The position numbers were made by a program, and so were the translations under genes. Under the pieces are notes generated by a model. That model ran no database searches. It saw only the letters and a program-made list of their open reading frames with translations, and had not been told where the DNA came from. Below are positions 23,510-31,037 of a stretch of DNA of 51,391 nucleotides, in pieces; position 1 is the first letter of the stretch, and each line of letters starts with the position of its first letter. Source of the DNA: Streptomyces wedmorensis (lineage in GTDB: Bacteria; Actinomycetota; Actinomycetes; Streptomycetales; Streptomycetaceae); contig NZ_JNWK01000059.1 in NCBI RefSeq assembly GCF_000716445.1, forward strand, positions 1-51,391. The letters are read 5' to 3'.

Positions 23510-25195
23510 TCATCCGTTGCGGGACTTGGGTATGAGGCAGACGAGGCTCTCGTCGGTTCCGACGACCAGGGCGCCCGCCCCCGTGACAGCGACCGCGCGG
23601 ACCGGGGGGCCCGGGCGGAAGGAGAGCTTCGGGCCGCCTTCGGGACGGTGGAGCTCGACGAGGCCGTCGGCCCAGGCGGCGGCGACCAGGGGCCCGTGCG
23701 GGGTCTCCGTCGCGTGCAGGGAGACGACCGGGGACGGGCGCTCGGCGAGGGGTTCGGGGCGCGGGTCGCGGCCCGGGGTCCAGAGCCGTACGGTGCCGTC
23801 CGCGCCGCCCGAGCAGACGAACGGGGTCTCGGAGTCCACCGCGGAGACCGCCGTGACCCGGCCGCTGTGCGAGGCCGCCTGGTGCAGGCCGGTCAGACCG
23901 AAGGCGTGGACGGAACCGAGCCGGTCCCCCACCACCACCGAGCCCGCGATCGCCGCGAGGGCCGTGCCCGGGTGCCGGGCCAGGGTCGCCGAGACGGCCT
24001 CGGTGAGGCGCTCCAGGTACGGGGCCCGGGGCGTGGTGCCGCGCACGGTGTGCAGCCGGCCCCGGTCGTCGAGCAGCAGCACCGTGCCGTCGGGTGCGGG
24101 CGCGAGCGCGGTGACCCGGCCGGGGACGGTGTGCGCGAGGCGCCCGCCAGGACTCGCGTCCGCCTCGTGGAGCAGCCGTACGGCCCCGGTGCGGTCGCCG
24201 ACGAGCAGCGTCCCCTCCAGCGGTCCGCCGGCCGAGCCGAGGACGGTGACCGGACCCGGCCAGGGCGGGGTCAGATCGCCCCGGTGACGGGCCCACCGGA
24301 GCCTCCAGGGCGCACCCTGCGCGAGGTCGGCGAGGGCCGGTCGCAGCCGGGGGTCCGCTCCGTCGCCGAGTGCGGCAAGCAGTACCAACGCGCGTTCCGC
24401 CGGGGCCTGTTCGCGACAGAGGGACTGGCCGGCCCGCATCCAGGCGGCGCGCAGCCCGCCGTGGTCGTCCGCGGCTCCCTCGCCGGGGCGGGCGGGGGCC
24501 TCGGGGCCGTCCAGGGTGCCGGCCAGGCCGGCGGGCGCGGCCCCGGTGACGTACGCGGTGGTGACGAGCAGCGGGTCGGCCGCGCAGACCGCGACCGGGT
24601 CGGAGAGGTCCGGCAGCCGCCGTGGCGCGGGTGCCGAGGGGCCGGATCCACCGGGTACCGGGTCCCCCTCCAGGTCCACGAGCGCGACCCGGCGTTCGGC
24701 GCGGAGTACGGCCGGGGCCGGGCTGCCGCTCCTGGCCTCGACCACCAGGCGGATCCGGCCCACGCCGGCGAGTTCCCCGATCAGCCGGGTGAGCTCGGCC
24801 GGCTCGGCCGCCGCGTGCAGGTCCGTCAGGAGCAGCACGGCCCGACCCGCGGGCCGCGCCTCGCTGGTGGCGAGCGCGTGCACGAGGTCGCCGGGCGACT
24901 TCGCCACCACGCCGAGCCGGTCGGCGATCGTCCACGTCGCACCGAGCACGCTCTGCCCGGCCAGCGGCACGAGCACCCGGCCCGCCCGCCGGCGCGGCCG
25001 GCCGGCCCGTGGGCCGTAGGCGGCGAACCACCCGAGCAGGGCCGTCTTCCCGCTGCCCGCCGCACCGGTGACCACGCAGAGCCGCGGAGCCTCGGGGTCG
25101 GTCAGCCAGCCGAGCAGGGCCGCGGCCTCGGTTTCCGTGCCGGTGACGGGTCGGCGTCCGTCCCATGCCGAGGACGGGGTCACGGACGACGTCAT
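23510..25195 (-). CDS. P-loop NTPase fused to WD40-like beta-propeller
   Basis: The 561-residue protein has an N-terminal ATPase-like part with Walker A GAAGSGKT (44-51) and a Walker B-like hydrophobic strand ending AVLLLTD (about 125). From about residue 310 it has WD40-like repeats (GSAGGPLEGTLLVGDRTGAVRL, FVCSGGADGTVRLWTPG, LVVGTDESLVCLI). The layout resembles STAND-type signalling NTPases, though the NTPase region is short and no separate effector domain is visible. The ATG at 25195 has GAGGTG upstream. It is convergent with the TPR gene. A signal-integration or scaffold role is inferred from domains only. Confidence 0.75.
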   Translation of the reverse strand: MTSSVTPSSAWDGRRPVTGTETEAAALLGWLTDPEAPRLCVVTGAAGSGKTALLGWFAAYGPRAGRPRRRAGRVLVPLAGQSVLGATWTIADRLGVVAKSPGDLVHALATSEARPAGRAVLLLTDLHAAAEPAELTRLIGELAGVGRIRLVVEARSGSPAPAVLRAERRVALVDLEGDPVPGGSGPSAPAPRRLPDLSDPVAVCAADPLLVTTAYVTGAAPAGLAGTLDGPEAPARPGEGAADDHGGLRAAWMRAGQSLCREQAPAERALVLLAALGDGADPRLRPALADLAQGAPWRLRWARHRGDLTPPWPGPVTVLGSAGGPLEGTLLVGDRTGAVRLLHEADASPGGRLAHTVPGRVTALAPAPDGTVLLLDDRGRLHTVRGTTPRAPYLERLTEAVSATLARHPGTALAAIAGSVVVGDRLGSVHAFGLTGLHQAASHSGRVTAVSAVDSETPFVCSGGADGTVRLWTPGRDPRPEPLAERPSPVVSLHATETPHGPLVAAAWADGLVELHRPEGGPKLSFRPGPPVRAVAVTGAGALVVGTDESLVCLIPKSRNG

Positions 25196-25314
25196 GGGGC
25201 ACCTCACGGGCACGACGGTGCGGGCGGCTGACGCCTCCGACTCTAGTCGCCCCGGGGGCCGCGGGTGCCTCGTCGACCGAGCCCGCCGCGGCGGCGGGCC
25301 TCCCGGGGAGTGCC

Positions 25315-26325
25315 TCAGCCCTCCGAGCCCGCGAAGTGCTCCCGCACCAGGGACTGGACGACGGTCAGGTCCTGGGCGATCAAGGCGGCGAGGAGGGCGG
25401 TGTGTTCGGCGGCGTCGGCGACGAGGTCGCCGTGCCGGAGGGCGGGGGCGCTGATCAGGGGCCACTGGGAGCGGCGGTGGAGGTCGTCGGCGACGGCGAG
25501 GAGCTGGGTGTTGCCGGCGAGGGAGAGGACCGCGCGGTGGAAGGCGCGGTCGGTCTCGGCGTAGTGGGCGCGGTCCCCCCGTGCGGCGGCCGCCGCGGTC
25601 GCCTCGGCGAGCGGCCGGAGCTCGGCCCAGCGCTCGGCAGGGACGGTGCGGGCGAGCCGCAGCATGACGGGCACCTCGATGAGCGCCCGGACCTCGGCGA
25701 GTTCGGCGAGCTCGCGCGGGGTCCGCTCGGTGACGCGGAAGCCGCGGTTCAGCACGACCTCGACGGCGCCCTCGACGGCCAGTCGCTGCATGGCCTCGCG
25801 CACGGGCGTCGCGGAGACCCCGAAGCGCTCGGCGAGGGCGGGCGCGGAGTACACCTCGCCGGGCACGAGCTCGCCGCCGACGAGAGCGGTGCGGAGGGCG
25901 TCCAGGACCTGCCCGCGCACGGAGTGCCGCCGCACCTCCCGGGGGGCGCGGGCCGCCGGCCCCCCGTGGGTGTGCTCGCCGCGGGCGACCGGGACGTCAC
26001 CCGTCCGGGCGGGATCGGGGACGTACGCGGGACCTCGGGCGCCGTACCCGTCACGGCCGTCCTCCGCCACGGGGGCGCGGGCGCCGTACCCGTCACGGCC
26101 GTCCTCCGCCACGGGGCCGCGGCCGCCGTACCCGTCACGGCCGTCCTCCGCCACGGGGCCGCGGCCGCCGTACCCGTCACGGCCGTCCTCCGCCACGGGG
26201 GCGCCTGCCGTGCCGTCGGGGTGTCCGGGCTCGGCGGGACGGGCCTGTTCGGGCACCCGTGCGGCGTCGCCGAAGGGCGGGGACGGTCGGTCCGTCGCCC
26301 GCTCGCGCGCTGCGCTCTGCTCCAC
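25315..26325 (-). CDS. GntR family regulator (FadR/FCD type) with repeat-bearing N-terminal extension
   Basis: The C-terminal 220 residues are a normal FadR-subfamily regulator: winged helix-turn-helix (RGQVLDALRTALVGGEL, FGVSATPVREAMQRLAVEG) followed by an all-helical FCD ligand domain. Before it lies an unusual region of about 115 residues rich in Gly, Asp, Arg and Pro. This contains four 14-residue repeats of the type PVAEDGRDGYGxRx, encoded by a 42-base tandem repeat. The GTG at 26325 is supported by an AGGAGG six bases upstream; an ATG at 26388 is the alternative. A start inside or after the repeats would give a standard-length regulator, but no comparable ribosome site was seen there. 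Target genes are unknown. Confidence 0.85.
   Translation of the reverse strand: MEQSAARERATDRPSPPFGDAARVPEQARPAEPGHPDGTAGAPVAEDGRDGYGGRGPVAEDGRDGYGGRGPVAEDGRDGYGARAPVAEDGRDGYGARGPAYVPDPARTGDVPVARGEHTHGGPAARAPREVRRHSVRGQVLDALRTALVGGELVPGEVYSAPALAERFGVSATPVREAMQRLAVEGAVEVVLNRGFRVTERTPRELAELAEVRALIEVPVMLRLARTVPAERWAELRPLAEATAAAAARGDRAHYAETDRAFHRAVLSLAGNTQLLAVADDLHRRSQWPLISAPALRHGDLVADAAEHTALLAALIAQDLTVVQSLVREHFAGSEG
26041..26208. repeat. 42-base tandem repeat, four copies, inside the GntR gene
   Basis: Units begin at 26041, 26083, 26125 and 26167 and are nearly identical. The period is 14 codons, so the reading frame is kept if the copy number changes. It encodes a low-complexity segment before the DNA-binding domain. 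Confidence 0.9.
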
Positions 26326-26530
26326 CCGGGTCCTCCTGGGGCCTCGTGCCGGGCCCGGCTCGCGTGGCCCGGGTCCTCTGTGCACCATAGGCGAACGGAC
26401 CGGCGTGGCGGGGGCGAGGGGTGTCCCGGCGGATCGGGCGCGAGCCCGGCCGCGATCGGCCTGGGCAGGCCCCGCCGCCCGCCCCGCAGGTCGGGGCGGG
26501 CGGCGGTGTGAGAGATGATCCCGAATCGGG

Positions 26531-26556
26531 TAAGGTAAGGCTAACCTGCCTACGAT
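26531..26556 (+). promoter_or_regulatory. Iron box (IdeR/DmdR-type) and -10 of the FhuF-like gene
   Basis: TAAGGTAAGGCTAACCTGC at 26531-26549 matches 15 of 19 positions of the actinobacterial iron-box consensus TTAGGTTAGGCTAACCTAA. TACGAT at 26551-26556 follows directly and looks like the -10. An iron-loaded DtxR-family repressor bound here would block the downstream gene. Confidence 0.8.
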
Positions 26557-26574
26557 CGCGATTCGGTGGTCCAC

Positions 26575-27441
26575 ATGACCGTCCCCGCCTTGTTGCCCGC
26601 TCCGCCCGCCTCGCCCGTCGCGGCCTCCTACGCGCGACTCGCCGAGGCCTTCTCCGGCCTGCGGATAGAGGAACCGGCCCGGGGCGAACGGCTGCCGCGC
26701 GGCGCCGGCTGGGTGGGCGCGGACGAGCTCGCGGCCGGGGGCCCCGCCCTCGACGCCTTCCTCGCCTGGGACAACGCGCAGGTGCTGCGCGACTACGGCA
26801 CCCAGGCCCGGCCCGACGTCGTCGCGAGCTTCGGACTGCACCGCTACGCCTGGCCCGCCTGCCTCCTCGTCACCGTCCCGTGGTTCCTGCACCGGCGGGT
26901 GCCCCGGCTGCCCACCCGGAACGTCGCCTTCCAGCGCGCGCTGGGCCGGATGTCGGTCCGGGTGGACGAGTTCGCCTGCCTGCCGGGGGACCCCGCCGCC
27001 GCGCTCCCCGGCGCCCGGGTCGTCGCCGACGAGGAGGCGCTGCGGGCCGAGGTCCGCGCCTCCCTCGCCGAGCACTTCGAGGAGGTGCTCGGCGGCTTCG
27101 GGTCCCGGATGAAGCGCGGCCGCCGGGCCCTGTGGGGCATGGCCACGGACGAGATCGTCGAGGGTCTCTGGTACGTCGCCGCCCTGCTCGGCGAGGAGCG
27201 GCGGGCGATGACCGAGCTCGACCTCCTGATGCCGGGCACCGCCAAGCCGTACAAGCCGTACGCCGGCGCCGCGGGCTTCCGCGAGCTGGCCGGGGCCGAG
27301 GACGCCGACGGCACCCCGCGCGCCACCCGCGACCGGGCGACGTGCTGCTTCTTCTACACCCTGCGCCCCGAGGACACCTGCCTCACCTGCCCGCGCACCT
27401 GCGACGCCGAGCGGGTCCGCCGGCTGACCGCGACCGCCTGA
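26575..27441 (+). CDS. FhuF-like ferric-siderophore reductase, [2Fe-2S]
   Basis: The 288-residue protein ends in the cysteine pattern of FhuF-type reductases: CCFFYT followed by CLTCPRTC (a CC-x10-C-x2-C arrangement) that holds a [2Fe-2S] cluster. These cytoplasmic proteins reduce ferric siderophore iron for release. The central region (RYAWPACLLVTVPWFLHRRVP) is typical. An iron box overlaps the promoter 20-45 bases upstream, so it should be induced by iron limitation. The ATG at 26575 is preferred; a GTG nine bases upstream is possible. It is divergent from the GntR gene. No siderophore biosynthesis or transport gene is adjacent. Confidence 0.88.
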   Translation: MTVPALLPAPPASPVAASYARLAEAFSGLRIEEPARGERLPRGAGWVGADELAAGGPALDAFLAWDNAQVLRDYGTQARPDVVASFGLHRYAWPACLLVTVPWFLHRRVPRLPTRNVAFQRALGRMSVRVDEFACLPGDPAAALPGARVVADEEALRAEVRASLAEHFEEVLGGFGSRMKRGRRALWGMATDEIVEGLWYVAALLGEERRAMTELDLLMPGTAKPYKPYAGAAGFRELAGAEDADGTPRATRDRATCCFFYTLRPEDTCLTCPRTCDAERVRRLTATA

Positions 27442-27454
27442 GGCTCCCGGGTGA

Positions 27455-27480
27455 TTACGCCACCCGCACGGGTGGCGTAA
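27455..27480 (+). terminator. Hairpin terminator after the FhuF-like gene
   Basis: TTACGCCACCCG (27455-27466) and CGGGTGGCGTAA (27469-27480) are perfect 12-base arms around CA. The hairpin starts 14 bases after the stop. Confidence 0.75.
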
Positions 27481-27645
27481 ATCGAACTCAATTCCCGTCC
27501 CCTGCATGTGCGTTCGACCAGATCGCACCTATTCGTATGCCGTGGGCCCCCGATGGCGTGCTCTTGCCCCGAAACCCCTTGAGCACCGCACGGGGTCGGC
27601 CAGTATGGGCCGCCAAACGCCCTACTGCGATGCAAGGGACACCGC

Positions 27646-28752
27646 ATGAGACTGACCGACATATCGCTGGACTGGCTGCTTCCGGGTGGCGTGATGGTGG
27701 CCGGAGTCCTGACGGCGGTGGCGGTGCTCGCGCGCGGGAAGCGCGCCGGTGACCAGGCCGCGGCCGAGGACTCCTGGGAACGCAGCGAGGAGCGCCGCAG
27801 ACGCAAGGAGGCGGTCTACGGCACCGCGTCCTACGTCCTCCTCTTCTGCTGTGCCGCGGTCGCCGCGGCCCTCTCCTTCCACGGGCTCGTCGGCTTCGGC
27901 CGGCAGAACCTCAACCTCGCCGGGGGCTGGGAGTACCTCGTCCCGTTCGGCCTCGACGGCGCGGCCATGTTCTGTTCCGTACTCGCGGTCCGCGAGGCCA
28001 GCCACGGTGACGCGGCCCTCGGCTCGCGCCTCCTCGTCTGGCTGTTCGCGGGCGCGGCGGCCTGGTTCAACTGGGTCCACGCCCCGCGCGGCCTGGGCCA
28101 CGACGGCGCCCCGCAGTTCTTCGCGGGCATGTCCCTCTCGGCGGCGGTCCTCTTCGACCGGGCCCTCAAGCAGACCCGCCGGGCGGCGCTGCGCGAACAG
28201 GGCCTGGTGCCCCGCCCGTTGCCGCAGATCCGGATCGTCCGGTGGCTGCGGGCTCCCCGGGAGACCTTCGCCGCATGGTCGCTGATGCTCCTGGAGGGCG
28301 TACGCACCCTCGACGAGGCGGTCGACGAGGTGCGCGAGGACCGGCGGGAGAAGGAGCAGAGCCGGATCCGGCGGCGCGACCAGGTCAAGCTCGACCGGGC
28401 GCGGCTCAAGGCGATCAACCGTCAGCACCGTGCCTTCGGGCTCGGCCGGGGCGGGGGCCGTCAGGTCGAGATGGCGGCGCTCAACGCCGCGGCCGGCTCG
28501 GGACCGGGTGCCGGTTCCGGGGCGGGCTCCGCGACGGCTGCCGTGCAGGCCGCCGTCGCGGAGCCCGCCATAGCGGACCCCGGACAGCTGCCGCTTCGAC
28601 CCCGGCCCTCCCTGCAAGCCGTGAGGGGCGCTGAGTCCCGCTCGGCGGACTCCCGGATGGTGGACCTCACCGCCGAGGACGACACCCAGACGCTGCCCCG
28701 GCTCGACTCCCTGGAGCGCAAGCTCAAGGATCTGGAGCAGCAGTTCGGCTGA
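27646..28752 (+). CDS. DUF2637 membrane protein
   Basis: The 368-residue protein has about five hydrophobic segments in its first 180 residues: WLLPGGVMVAGVLTAVAVLA at about 10-29, ASYVLLFCCAAVAAALSF at about 61-78, then three more including LLVWLFAGAAAWFNWVH. These form the DUF2637 domain. A long cytoplasmic Arg/Glu-rich, probably coiled segment (about 215-270) and a disordered tail follow. DUF2637 occurs in actinomycete chromosomes and in mobile-element proteins; its role is unknown. The ATG at 27646 has AAGGGA about eight bases upstream. It converges on the RsbW-like gene with a strong terminator between them. Confidence 0.82.
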   Translation: MRLTDISLDWLLPGGVMVAGVLTAVAVLARGKRAGDQAAAEDSWERSEERRRRKEAVYGTASYVLLFCCAAVAAALSFHGLVGFGRQNLNLAGGWEYLVPFGLDGAAMFCSVLAVREASHGDAALGSRLLVWLFAGAAAWFNWVHAPRGLGHDGAPQFFAGMSLSAAVLFDRALKQTRRAALREQGLVPRPLPQIRIVRWLRAPRETFAAWSLMLLEGVRTLDEAVDEVREDRREKEQSRIRRRDQVKLDRARLKAINRQHRAFGLGRGGGRQVEMAALNAAAGSGPGAGSGAGSATAAVQAAVAEPAIADPGQLPLRPRPSLQAVRGAESRSADSRMVDLTAEDDTQTLPRLDSLERKLKDLEQQFG

Positions 28753-28779
28753 GCGGGGGATCGTGGAGATCCCGCAAAC

Positions 28780-28810
28780 CGGTGGGGCCGCCTCTCAGGC
28801 GGCCCCACCG
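28780..28810. terminator. Terminator between DUF2637 and RsbW-like genes
   Basis: There is a perfect 14-base stem (28780-28793 with 28797-28810) and a CTC loop. It overlaps the stop codon of the leftward gene at 28795, so the RsbW-like transcript would be terminated within its last codons or just beyond unless the ribosome disrupts the hairpin. Confidence 0.75.
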
Positions 28811-29199
28811 TTCAGTTCGAACCACACCACTTTGCCCACGCCGCTGTCCTCGACCCCCCACGAGTCGGCCAGGGCCTGGACGAGGACGAGTCCCCTGCCG
28901 TGCGTACCGTCGTCGGCGGGCGGTGCGTGCGGCGTCTCGAGGCCGGGGACGAAGTCCCGGACCTCGACCCTGAGCTGCTCGGGGACGACCGTCGCCGTGA
29001 CGACGGCCCCGTGGTCGGTGTGGACCAGGGCGTTGGTCACCAGTTCGCTGGTGAGCAGTTCGGCCACGTCGGAGGCGCCCGGTCCGCCCCACTTCCGCAG
29101 CAGTTCGCGTAAGGCATGTCGTACCTCCGGCACCGCGGTGAGATCGGCGCATCCCACCTTCCTGAGCAGTTGAGTCGGCTGTCGCGCCTCCCCGGCCAT
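28795..29199 (-). CDS. RsbW-like histidine-kinase-type ATPase (anti-sigma factor family)
   Basis: The 134-residue single-domain GHKL ATPase has the N-box ELLTSELVTNALVHT and the glycine-rich HGRGLVLVQAL motif. Such proteins act as anti-sigma factors or serine kinases in partner switching, and Streptomyces carries dozens. The ATG at 29199 follows GTGGGGGT; a GTG at 29232 would add 11 residues. It lies 68 bases after the poxB gene, which itself follows a PP2C-like gene, all on the minus strand, so they may be one transcript. The partner sigma factor or anti-anti-sigma factor is not in the window. Confidence 0.82.
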   Translation of the reverse strand: MAGEARQPTQLLRKVGCADLTAVPEVRHALRELLRKWGGPGASDVAELLTSELVTNALVHTDHGAVVTATVVPEQLRVEVRDFVPGLETPHAPPADDGTHGRGLVLVQALADSWGVEDSGVGKVVWFELNGGAA

Positions 29200-29267
29200 A
29201 ACCCCCACCCACACGTCGTCGAACAGGCTCACGGGGATGCATGCCCCACCGGGGCGCCCGCATTCCC

Positions 29268-31010
29268 TCAGGGGCGCGGCACGTTCCGGAGGTTGGAGCG
29301 GGCCATCTGGAGCATCCGGCCCACGCCGCCGTCGAGGACGATCTTGCCCGCGGAGAGGGCGAAGCCGGCCACCATGTCGGCGCTGATCTTCGGCGGGATG
29401 GAGAGCGCGTTGGGGTCGGTGACGATGTCGACCAGGGCCGGGCCCTTGTGCTTGAAGGCGTCCCTGAGGGCGCCCGCCAGCTGCTTGGGCTTCTCGACGC
29501 GGACGCCGTACGCACCGGCGGCGCGGGCGATGGCGGCGAAGTCGGGGTTCTTGTTCGTCGTTCCGTACGAGGGGAGCCCCGCGACGAGCATCTCCAGCTC
29601 GACCATGCCCAGCGAGGAGTTGTCGAAGACGATCACCTTCACGGGCAGGTCGTACTGGACGAGGGTGAGGAAGTCGCCCATGAGCATGGAGAACCCGCCG
29701 TCGCCGGAGAGCGAGACGACCTGCCGGTTCCGGTCGGTGAACTGGGCGCCGATGGCCTGCGGCAGGGCGTTCGCCATGGAGCCGTGGGTGAACGAGCCGA
29801 TGATCCTGCGCCGCCCGTTGGGCGAGAGGTAGCGGGCCGCCCAGACGTTGCACATGCCGGTGTCGACGGTGAACACGGCGTCGTCGTCGGCGAGTTCGTC
29901 GATGACGGAGGCGGCGAACTCGGGGTGGACGGGGACGTGCTTCTCGACCTTGCGGGTGTAGGCCTTGACGACGCCCTCCAGGGCGTCGGCGTGCTTCTTG
30001 AGCATCTTGTCGAGGAAGCGTCGGTCCGTCTTGGCGCGGACGCGCGGGATGACGCAGCGCAGGGTCTCGCGGACGTCTCCCCAGACGGCGAGGTCGAGCC
30101 GGGAGCGGCGGCCGAGGCGTTCGGGCCGGACGTCCACCTGCACGATCTTGACGTCGTCGGGCAGGAAGGCGTTGTACGGGAAGTCGGTGCCGAGCAGGAT
30201 CAGCAGGTCGCACTCGTGGGTGGCCTCGTAGGCGGCGCCGTACCCGAGCAGTCCGCTCATGCCGACGTCGTACGGATTGTCGTACTGGATCCACTCCTTG
30301 CCGCGCAGGGCGTGGCCGACGGGTGACTTGACCCGTTCGGCGAACTGCATCACCTCGGCGTGCGCCCCCGCGGTGCCGCTGCCGCAGAACAGCGTCACCC
30401 GGTCGGACGCGTCGATCATCCGGACCAGCGCCTCGATCTCGCCGTCGCCGGGCCGGACAGTGGGCCGGGTGGTGACGAGCGCGGTCCCCGACGTCTTCTC
30501 GGGGGCCGGCTGGGAGGCGATGTCGCCGGGCAGCGAGACGACGCTGACGCCGCCGCGCCCGACCGCGTGCTGGATCGCCGTGTGCAGCAGCCGGGGCATC
30601 TGCTCCGGGTTGGAGATGAGTTCGCTGTAGTGGCTGCACTCGCGGAACAGCTGGTCGGGGTGGGTCTCCTGGAAGTAGCCGAGGCCGATCTCGCTCGACG
30701 GGATGTGCGAGGCGAGGGCGAGCACCGGGGCCATGGAACGGTGGGCGTCGTACAGGCCGTTGATCAGATGCAGGTTGCCCGGTCCGCAGGAGCCCGCGCA
30801 GGCGGCGAGGCCACCGGTGATCTGGGCCTCGGCGCCCGCGGCGAAGGCCGCCACCTCCTCGTGCCGCACCTGGACCCAGTCGAGCTCCGGGGTGCGGCGG
30901 ATGGCGTCGACGACCGGATTCAGGCTGTCGCCGACCACTCCGTACAAGCGGCGGACACCCGCGCGCACGAGGATGTCGACGAACTGCTCCGCCACGTTCT
31001 GTTTGGCCAT
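29268..31010 (-). CDS. poxB: Thiamine-pyrophosphate pyruvate dehydrogenase (quinone)/pyruvate oxidase
   Basis: The 580-residue three-domain TPP enzyme closely resembles PoxB, which decarboxylates pyruvate to acetate at the membrane with FAD and quinone. Motifs are the catalytic Glu51 in RHEEVAAFAAGAEA, the central FAD-binding domain, and the TPP/Mg motif GDGG (436-439) ending at Asn464 (VIVFDN). The length is normal. The C-terminus lacks a long membrane segment, as in PoxB, which binds lipid by a terminal helix; the last residues here (MLQMARSNLRNVP) are amphipathic. The gene lies between a PP2C-like and an RsbW-like gene, with a 27-base gap upstream. Acetolactate synthase is the main alternative but the match to PoxB is stronger. 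Confidence 0.9.
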   Translation of the reverse strand: MAKQNVAEQFVDILVRAGVRRLYGVVGDSLNPVVDAIRRTPELDWVQVRHEEVAAFAAGAEAQITGGLAACAGSCGPGNLHLINGLYDAHRSMAPVLALASHIPSSEIGLGYFQETHPDQLFRECSHYSELISNPEQMPRLLHTAIQHAVGRGGVSVVSLPGDIASQPAPEKTSGTALVTTRPTVRPGDGEIEALVRMIDASDRVTLFCGSGTAGAHAEVMQFAERVKSPVGHALRGKEWIQYDNPYDVGMSGLLGYGAAYEATHECDLLILLGTDFPYNAFLPDDVKIVQVDVRPERLGRRSRLDLAVWGDVRETLRCVIPRVRAKTDRRFLDKMLKKHADALEGVVKAYTRKVEKHVPVHPEFAASVIDELADDDAVFTVDTGMCNVWAARYLSPNGRRRIIGSFTHGSMANALPQAIGAQFTDRNRQVVSLSGDGGFSMLMGDFLTLVQYDLPVKVIVFDNSSLGMVELEMLVAGLPSYGTTNKNPDFAAIARAAGAYGVRVEKPKQLAGALRDAFKHKGPALVDIVTDPNALSIPPKISADMVAGFALSAGKIVLDGGVGRMLQMARSNLRNVPRP

Positions 31011-31037
31011 GGCTCCATCAACACACGGCCCGGCGCG

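Noticed and set aside
23510..25195. P-loop/WD40 protein as an anti-phage STAND (Avs-like) system
   Set aside because: No nuclease, TIR, protease or membrane effector domain and no defence neighbours; only the general architecture is similar.
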